From positions 1 to 41,156 of the forward strand of contig CAZJWJ010000043.1 in assembly GCA_964549495.1 (NCBI GenBank): a stretch of DNA of 41,156 nt, written 5' to 3'. Both the position numbers and the translations under genes were made by a program. Every line of letters starts with the position of its first letter. Within the stretch, counting starts at the first letter, position 1. This DNA is from JACKBJ01 sp964549495 (GTDB lineage Bacteria; Chloroflexota; Anaerolineae; Epilineales; Epilineaceae). Under the pieces are notes generated by a model. It made no database searches. It saw nothing but the letters and a program-made list of their open reading frames with translations, and was not told the origin of the DNA. This document shows, one piece after another, positions 36,820 through 41,156 of this stretch.

Positions 36820-37188
36820 CTACGCGGGCCGGTCGACGTATTCGGGATGTGGCGTGATGTCCTGCTCGGGCTTGGGGCCGGCATCGTCCATGCCCTCCAT
36901 CTCCGAGAGCCGCATCAAGGGCCGCACCGACATGTCCTCGCTTCCGACCTTGCACTGACAGCTGAGGCGGAAGGCGCCCAGGTTGTCCTGGCTGGCCAGC
37001 TTCTCCATCTCGGCCCGGGTCATGCGCTCCGGCTCGCCGGCCTCGAACTCGACCCGGCAGGTGGTGCAGCGCGCGAAGCCGCCGCAGCGGTGCAGGATGT
37101 CCACGCCGGCGTCCTCGATGGCCAGCACCAGGCGCTTGCCCTCCGCCACCTCCACCGTCCCATGTCCCTCGATCGTCAGCTTCGGCAT
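36820..37188 (-). CDS. [2Fe-2S] ferredoxin
   Basis: This is a 122-aa soluble electron carrier with a beta-grasp ferredoxin core (residues 1-90). The cluster ligands are C35, C41, C44 (HRCGGFARCTTC) and C77 (RLSCQC, with C79 extra). Spacing Cx5Cx2C is of the adrenodoxin/bacterial-Fdx kind rather than the plant Cx4Cx2C. A 30-residue acidic/Pro tail follows (EQDITPHPEY). GAGGAG eight bases before ATG 37188 supports the start. It follows pyrE on the same strand after 149 bases and could share the pyr transcript; its redox partner cannot be told. Confidence 0.88.
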   Translation of the reverse strand: MPKLTIEGHGTVEVAEGKRLVLAIEDAGVDILHRCGGFARCTTCRVEFEAGEPERMTRAEMEKLASQDNLGAFRLSCQCKVGSEDMSVRPLMRLSEMEGMDDAGPKPEQDITPHPEYVDRPA

Positions 37189-37337
37189 GTCATGCGCTCC
37201 TCGTGATGTCGGGGGCCAGCCGGATCGACCTTCCCGCGTCCCCGTGAATTCGTGACGTCGTCGGCCGTGAAAGGGCGACCGAAGCTTGATGGTAGCAGGC
37301 GCGGCGCTTCGACGGTCGGACCGTCCGAGGACTCGGC

Positions 37338-37940
37338 TCAGCCTGGGGCGACGAAGTCGAGCACGGCCTGGCGCTGCTCCGGGGTGATCCGTCCCTCGGT
37401 GGCCAGGGACTCGACGATGGCCGGCAGGGTCAGGACGCTGTGCAGGCGGTAGCCGGCCGCCGCCAGGGTCTCGGCGCCGCCGCCCTGGCGGTCGATGAGC
37501 ACCAGCACGTCGCGCACCCTCAGGCCGGCCGCCTCCAGCGGCGCGATCGCCTCGACCTTGCTGCCGCCGTCGGAGATCAGGTCATCCAGCACCAGGACCG
37601 TCTCGCCGGGCTCGAAGTGGCCCTCGATGACCTGTCCGGTGCCGTAGTCCTTGACCTTCTGGCGCGGGAAGATCATCGGCCGCCCCGTCTCCAACGCCAC
37701 CGCGGTGCCGATGGGCAGCCCCGCCATCGGGATGGCCGCGATGCGGTCGAAGTCCAGCGACGCCATCACCGCGGCGTAGGCCTTGGCGGCCAAGGCCAGG
37801 GTCGGTGGGTCGGAGATGAGCAGCCGCAGGTCGATGTAGATCGGCGAGATGGCGCCGCTCTTGAGCGTGAAGCGGCCCAGCTTGACGGCGCCGATGGCCT
37901 CCAGCCGGCCGATCAGCTCCGCGTGGTCGCTGCGGGACAT
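37338..37940 (-). CDS. pyrE: orotate phosphoribosyltransferase
   Basis: This is a 200-aa enzyme that attaches PRPP to orotate, giving OMP. The PRPP-binding motif VLVLDDLISDGGSK lies at residues 115-128. FTLKSGAISPIYIDLR near residue 25 and the Lys-rich loop PRQKVKDYGTG near 92-102 are family features. ATG 37940 is chosen by homology to the family start and by GGAG upstream; the frame is open further upstream into pyrF, but that part is a shadow. It is the last pyr gene of the operon, 13 bases after pyrF. No clear terminator follows. Confidence 0.93.
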   Translation of the reverse strand: MSRSDHAELIGRLEAIGAVKLGRFTLKSGAISPIYIDLRLLISDPPTLALAAKAYAAVMASLDFDRIAAIPMAGLPIGTAVALETGRPMIFPRQKVKDYGTGQVIEGHFEPGETVLVLDDLISDGGSKVEAIAPLEAAGLRVRDVLVLIDRQGGGAETLAAAGYRLHSVLTLPAIVESLATEGRITPEQRQAVLDFVAPG

Positions 37941-37953
37941 GGTTCGGATCTCC

Positions 37954-38781
37954 TCAGGCCGCGCGCGATCGGGCGCTGTCGATGGCCTCGCGCAGGCGCT
38001 TGGCCGCCTCGGCCGGATCGCCGGCGAAGAGGATGCCACGCGAGCTGGAGACCAAGAGCCCCCGGCCGGCGCGGTCGATGCCGGCGCGCACCGAAGCCTC
38101 CAGGTCGCCGCCCTGGGCGCCGATGCCCGGGGCCAGGATGGGCAGGCGCGGCGCGATGGCACGCACCCGCTCGAGGGCATCGGGGTAGGTGGCGCCGACG
38201 ACGAGCCCGAGGTTGCCGGCCGCGTTCCAGCGCTCGGCGGCCAGTCGGGCCACCTCTTCGTAGAGCATTCGGCCACCCACGTCCAGTCCCTGCAGCTCGT
38301 CGGCGCCCGGGTTGGAGGTGTGGCAGAGGGCGAAGGCCCCGCGGGCCGGGTCGGCCAGGAAGGGCGCCAGGCTGTCGCCGCCCAGGTAGGGGCTGACGGT
38401 GACCGCGCCGGCGCCCAGGGTCTCGAAGACGGCCCGGGCATAGGCCTTGGCGGTCGATCCGATGTCGCCGCGCTTGGCGTCCAGCAGCATCAGCCGGCCC
38501 GGCGGCCGGTGGGCGATCACCTGCCGCAGCTCGGCCAGCCCTTCGGGCCCGCGGGCCTCGAAGAAGGCCGCGTTGGGCTTGAAGGCCACCGCCGATTCCC
38601 AGGTGGCGTCGATGATGCGCCGGCAGAAGTCGCCGGCCGGCTCCTCCAGCCGCTCGGGATGCGGATCCAGCCCGACGCAGAGCAGCGAGCCGGCCGCGTC
38701 CATCATCCCGTCCAGCGCTGCGTTGAAGGCCGGCGCGACGGTGGATGGGGCCGCCGCGGCCCCTTCGCTCGATTCGATCAT
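37954..38781 (-). CDS. pyrF: orotidine 5'-phosphate decarboxylase (type-2/MtbPyrF-like)
   Basis: This is a 275-aa enzyme that decarboxylates OMP to UMP. The catalytic block is LLDAKRGDIGSTAKAYA (residues 99-115, K103 central), which is the long-form motif of the PyrF-2 group. LLCVGLDPHPERL near residue 33 and a late APGIGAQGGD phosphate loop also fit. A 30-residue N-terminal Ala/Ser-rich extension is present. ATG 38781 overlaps the pyrB stop as ATGA, so the two are translationally coupled. Confidence 0.94.
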   Translation of the reverse strand: MIESSEGAAAAPSTVAPAFNAALDGMMDAAGSLLCVGLDPHPERLEEPAGDFCRRIIDATWESAVAFKPNAAFFEARGPEGLAELRQVIAHRPPGRLMLLDAKRGDIGSTAKAYARAVFETLGAGAVTVSPYLGGDSLAPFLADPARGAFALCHTSNPGADELQGLDVGGRMLYEEVARLAAERWNAAGNLGLVVGATYPDALERVRAIAPRLPILAPGIGAQGGDLEASVRAGIDRAGRGLLVSSSRGILFAGDPAEAAKRLREAIDSARSRAA

Positions 38782-39740
38782 CCGCCCAACTCCTGTCCCA
38801 AGACGCCGGCCAGTAGGGCCATGCGCACGAACATTCCGTTTCGCACCTGCCGGAAGTAGGCCGCCCGCGGGTCCATGTCGATCTCGGGCGAGATCTCGCC
38901 CACCCGCGGCAGCGGGTGCATCACCACCATGTCGCGGCGCGCCTGGCGCATCAAGTCGGCGGTGATCCGATAGTAGTCCTTGACCTCCTCGTACTGCGCC
39001 AGGTCGGTGAAGCGCTCCTTCTGCACCCGCGTCACGTAGAGCACGTCGGCCCGCTCGATGACGTCGGCCACGTCGTAGGTCTCGCGCAGCTCGACCCCCG
39101 AGTCGCGCAGCCCGTTCATCAGGTCCAGGGGCAGGCGCAGGATCTCCGGCGAGACGAAGCTCAGCTTGACGTCGTAGAGCCCGAGCAGCCGGGTCAGCGA
39201 GTGCACCGTGCGCCCGAAGCGCAGGTCGCCGACCATGGCGATCTCCAGGCCCTCGATGCGTCCCAGCTCGGAGCGGATGGTGTAGAGGTCGAGCAGGGCC
39301 TGGGTGGGATGCTCGCCGGCACCGTCCCCGGCGTTGATCACCGGCACGCTGGCCGCCTCGGCCGCCTCGGCCGCGCTGCCCACCTCCGGATGGCGCAGCA
39401 CGATCACGTCGGCGTACTGCTCCAGGGTGCGGATGGTATCCGGCAGGCTCTCGCCCTTGCTGACGCTGGAGAACTGAACGCCCTGCGTGATCGGGATGAC
39501 GCTGCCGCCCAAGCGCTCCATGGCGGCGATGAAGCTGGCGCTGGTGCGGGTCGAGGGCTCGTAGAAGAGGGCGGCCAGCACGCGCCGGGCCAGGATGTCG
39601 GTGCCGCCCCGCTCGCGCACCACCTGGCGCATGCGGTCGCTGCGATCGAAGATCTCGGTCAACCGCTGGCTGTCGAACTGCCGCACCGACAGGATGTCCT
39701 GACCGCGGAGCCAGTCGGCCGCGGCGCTCGTCTCGCGCAT
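38778..39740 (-). CDS. pyrB: aspartate carbamoyltransferase, catalytic chain
   Basis: This is a 320-aa enzyme that joins carbamoyl phosphate and aspartate. Motifs are FYEPSTRTSASF (carbamoyl phosphate site), SVSKGESLPDTIRTL (the 80s loop), NAGDGAGEHPTQALLDLYTI, and HPLPRVGEI. ATG 39740 is chosen because AAGGAG stands eight bases upstream; the longer open frame adds a non-conserved tail. No regulatory chain (pyrI) is present in the window, so feedback control is not evident at protein level here. It lies 79 bases after pyrC and overlaps pyrF. Confidence 0.95.
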   Translation of the reverse strand: MRETSAAADWLRGQDILSVRQFDSQRLTEIFDRSDRMRQVVRERGGTDILARRVLAALFYEPSTRTSASFIAAMERLGGSVIPITQGVQFSSVSKGESLPDTIRTLEQYADVIVLRHPEVGSAAEAAEAASVPVINAGDGAGEHPTQALLDLYTIRSELGRIEGLEIAMVGDLRFGRTVHSLTRLLGLYDVKLSFVSPEILRLPLDLMNGLRDSGVELRETYDVADVIERADVLYVTRVQKERFTDLAQYEEVKDYYRITADLMRQARRDMVVMHPLPRVGEISPEIDMDPRAAYFRQVRNGMFVRMALLAGVLGQELGG

Positions 39741-39819
39741 CGATCGCTCTCCTTCCCCTCGGGCCCTGGCTCCGCCGCCAGCGCGATCCTCGAGATCGCG
39801 GGCCGGCGATGCGCTCGGG

Positions 39820-40875
39820 CTAGCCGAACAGGACGCGGCCCGCGCCGGGCCGCGCCAAGACCTCACCGTCCTCGAAGACCGTCTGACCGCGCAGGATGGT
39901 GCGCCGCAGGCGCCCATGGACCGTCATGCCGGCAAAGGGCGACCAATCGGGCTTGCTCTGCCAGCCGCGCTCGGGCAGCTGCCATTCGGGCCCCACCTCC
40001 ACCTCGATCTCGCTCTGCCGGGGCGTCTCGATGCCGAAGAGCTCGGCCGGCCGGCGGCTGCAGAGCTCGACCATCCGATCCAGCGTCAGCCGGCCCGCCT
40101 GCACCGCCGTCAGCATCAGGGGCAGGGTCGTCTCCAGCCCGGGCACGCCGGGCGGCGGCTTGGGGCCGGCCTTCTCGTCGCGCGTATGCGGTGCGTGGTC
40201 GGTGGCGATACAGTCCACCACGTCCAGATGCGCCCAGAGCGCATCCCGATCGGCCCGCGTGGCCAGCGGCGGCCGCATCAAGCCGAAATTGCCCAATCTC
40301 GGCAGGTCCTCTTCGCAGAGGAAGAGGTGGTGCGGGCAGACCTCGCAGGTGACCTTCAGGCCGGCCGCCTTGGCATCGGCGATCAGGCGGATCTCCTCGG
40401 CGCGGCTGACGTGCGCGATGTGCACCGCCTTGCCGTAGGTCGCGCCCAGGCCGATGGCCATGGCCACCGCCACCTGCTCGGCGTGCAGCACGATCGGTCG
40501 CCGGCCGGGCCAGGCCGCGAAGTGGGCCGCCAGGGTCGGCAGGGCCTCGACCCGCAAGGGTCCGAAGGTCTCGTTGACGTAGATCTTCAGCCCGCAGGCG
40601 GCATCGGCCGCCGCGGCGACGGCCTCGGCGTTGTCATCGGTCGCGCCCAGGTAGATGCCGACGTCACAGAGCGCGCCAGCGTGGGCTTCCCTGGCCCCGG
40701 CCAGCGAGGGGCCGTCGGTGATCGGCGGGCTGGTGTTGGGCATGGCCAGGATGGCGGTGACCCCGCCGGCCAGCGCCGCCGCCGTGCCGCTGGCCACCGT
40801 CTCCTTGTGCTCGCCGCCGGGCACGCGCAGGTGCACGTGCACGTCGACCAGGCCGGGCAAGGTGTAAAGGCTCAT
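39820..40875 (-). CDS. pyrC: dihydroorotase, resembling the DHO domain of CAD
   Basis: This 351-aa zinc enzyme closes carbamoyl aspartate to dihydroorotate. Putative metal ligands are H13 and H15 (DVHVHLR), K97 (GLKIYVNETF, the carboxylated-Lys position), H131 (IVLHAEQ), H155 (VHIAHVSR) and D226 (ATDHAPH). Several stretches resemble the DHO domain of animal CAD as I remember it: HVHLR..G..HKE..ASGTAAALAGG, K[IL]Y[VL]NETF..LR, TCEVxPHHLFL and PPPG[VF]PGLET. Length also fits that domain. ATG 40875 has GGAGGAG eight bases upstream, inside a hairpin. It is the first enzyme gene of the operon pyrC-pyrB-pyrF-pyrE, preceded by an attenuator-like leader. Confidence 0.93.
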   Translation of the reverse strand: MSLYTLPGLVDVHVHLRVPGGEHKETVASGTAAALAGGVTAILAMPNTSPPITDGPSLAGAREAHAGALCDVGIYLGATDDNAEAVAAAADAACGLKIYVNETFGPLRVEALPTLAAHFAAWPGRRPIVLHAEQVAVAMAIGLGATYGKAVHIAHVSRAEEIRLIADAKAAGLKVTCEVCPHHLFLCEEDLPRLGNFGLMRPPLATRADRDALWAHLDVVDCIATDHAPHTRDEKAGPKPPPGVPGLETTLPLMLTAVQAGRLTLDRMVELCSRRPAELFGIETPRQSEIEVEVGPEWQLPERGWQSKPDWSPFAGMTVHGRLRRTILRGQTVFEDGEVLARPGAGRVLFG

Positions 40876-41057
40876 CGATCGAACTCCTCCGGGAGGAACC
40901 GGAGGGTCTCGATCCGCGGGAAGACCTCCGTCCGGCTTCCGTGATCGCGACGGTCGGCGCGAGCTCGAGGCAAGAAAAAAGCCAGGGGGCCCAGCCTCCT
41001 GGCTTCCTGCATCGTCTCCTGGTGGCGCCGGTCCTGCCGGCGGTGCTCAGCGCTCAT
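40872..41057 (-). CDS. possible 61-codon leader ORF of the pyr operon (Arg-rich)
   Basis: An ORF starts at ATG 41057, 12 bases after the end of the -10, and ends with a stop that overlaps pyrC as ATGA. It reads straight through the terminator hairpin. It has about 14 Arg codons of 61, including pairs (CGC CGG, CGG CGC) and AGG AGG placed in the 5' arm of the terminator. It has no Shine-Dalgarno, so it would be nearly leaderless. Arg-rich frames are common by chance in GC-rich DNA. The coupling at the stop and the position over the attenuator are the reasons to list it. Confidence 0.35.
   Translation of the reverse strand: MSAEHRRQDRRHQETMQEARRLGPLAFFLPRARADRRDHGSRTEVFPRIETLRFLPEEFDR
40887..40904 (-). 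promoter_or_regulatory. hairpin covering the pyrC Shine-Dalgarno
   Basis: On the minus strand CTCCGG, loop TTCCTC and CCGGAG form a perfect 6-bp stem. The 3' arm contains the GGAG of the pyrC ribosome site (GGAGGAG, eight bases before ATG). Folding would hide the site; a ribosome finishing the leader ORF would open it. Confidence 0.5.
40975..41005 (-). terminator. Rho-independent terminator in the pyr leader (attenuator candidate)
   Basis: On the minus strand AAGCCAGG (41005-40998) pairs with CCTGGCTT (40986-40979), with two further G-C pairs inside and loop CTGGG. Six U follow directly (40980-40975). It stands about 60 bases after the promoter start and 100 bases before pyrC, so it would cut the operon's transcript unless it is prevented from folding. 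Confidence 0.8.
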
Positions 41058-41068
41058 ACCAGGGGGTC

Positions 41069-41097
41069 AGTATATCACCGGCCGGCCAGGCGGGCAA
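41069..41097 (-). promoter_or_regulatory. promoter of the pyr operon
   Basis: On the minus strand TTGCCC (41097-41092), a 17-base spacer and TATACT (41074-41069) make the best sigma-70-type promoter in the window. The initiation region reads GACCCCCTGGTATG, so transcription would start in or just after a run of C. Bases 41098-41156 to the window edge show no feature I can support. Confidence 0.65.
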
Positions 41098-41156
41098 TGG
41101 TCGCCAGGGCGATTGCAAAGTCGGTCGTCAGGTGAACAGCACTGCGGCGGGAACAC

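Noticed and set aside
37311..37325. GACGGTC-G-GACCGTC dyad after pyrE
   Set aside because: It is a perfect 7-bp repeat but with a one-base centre and no U-run on the minus strand, so it is not a credible terminator; it may be chance in GC-rich DNA.
40994..41005. PyrR-binding-loop resemblance (AGCCAGGAGGCT) in the pyr leader
   Set aside because: It resembles the remembered Bacillus consensus but is two bases short and coincides with the terminator arm; not enough to claim PyrR control.

Overview
The window is GC-rich, gene-dense bacterial chromosome with about 28 protein genes, no rRNA or tRNA that I could see, and no phage or plasmid genes. The best guess for the host is a Chloroflexota bacterium (Anaerolineae/Chloroflexia-like). 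This rests on a giant LamG protein with Cys...Cys-Pro loops, secreted proteins with Pro/Thr/Ser-rich linkers beside a [I/Y]xLPxxxR-type motif, and the mixture of pathway genes. It is an inference from style, not from a marker gene.

Layout. (1) 1-4693: a peptide/nickel-type ABC importer operon (two permeases, two ATPases, a small membrane protein), tightly overlapping; its binding protein must lie outside the window. (2) 4786-5661: a two-domain VOC dioxygenase, possibly on a leaderless mRNA. (3) 5783-19750: a roughly 11-kb gene for a 3,692-residue surface protein, divergent from a STAND-ATPase/TPR regulator; a perfect 8-bp inverted repeat lies between them. (4) 19787-21631: an MgtC/DUF4010 membrane protein coupled to what looks like the N-terminal stub of a CHAD-domain gene, then a 484-bp non-coding interval holding a MITE-like hairpin element. 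(5) 21632-25455: a secreted HExxH metalloprotease, single-chain L-serine dehydratase, and a membrane protein, followed by a strong hairpin terminator that serves the facing strand. (6) 25569-32708 (minus): a secreted beta-helix protein, an MhqD-like esterase overlapping an MhqO-like ring-cleaving dioxygenase, a 579-residue unrecognised HEWGH protein, and a secreted pectin-acetylesterase-family protein. (7) 32836-36785: a two-CBS protein, then panB-panE-panC-panD, a full set for making pantothenate from ketoisovalerate and aspartate. (8) 36820-41097 (minus): a [2Fe-2S] ferredoxin downstream of a pyrC-pyrB-pyrF-pyrE operon.

The most interesting regulatory signal is the leader of the pyr operon (40876-41097). 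A good sigma-70-type promoter starts transcription in a C-run. A Rho-independent terminator stands before pyrC. The 8-mer at the 5' end of the RNA (CCCCCTGG) is repeated exactly as the 3' arm of that terminator, so the RNA could form mutually exclusive antiterminator and terminator pairings. An Arg-rich 61-codon leader ORF runs through the terminator and overlaps pyrC by ATGA, and the pyrC Shine-Dalgarno lies in its own hairpin. The dihydroorotase itself resembles the DHO domain of animal CAD more than the usual bacterial enzymes, by memory of the CAD sequence. All functional statements rest on motif recognition by eye; no search was run.
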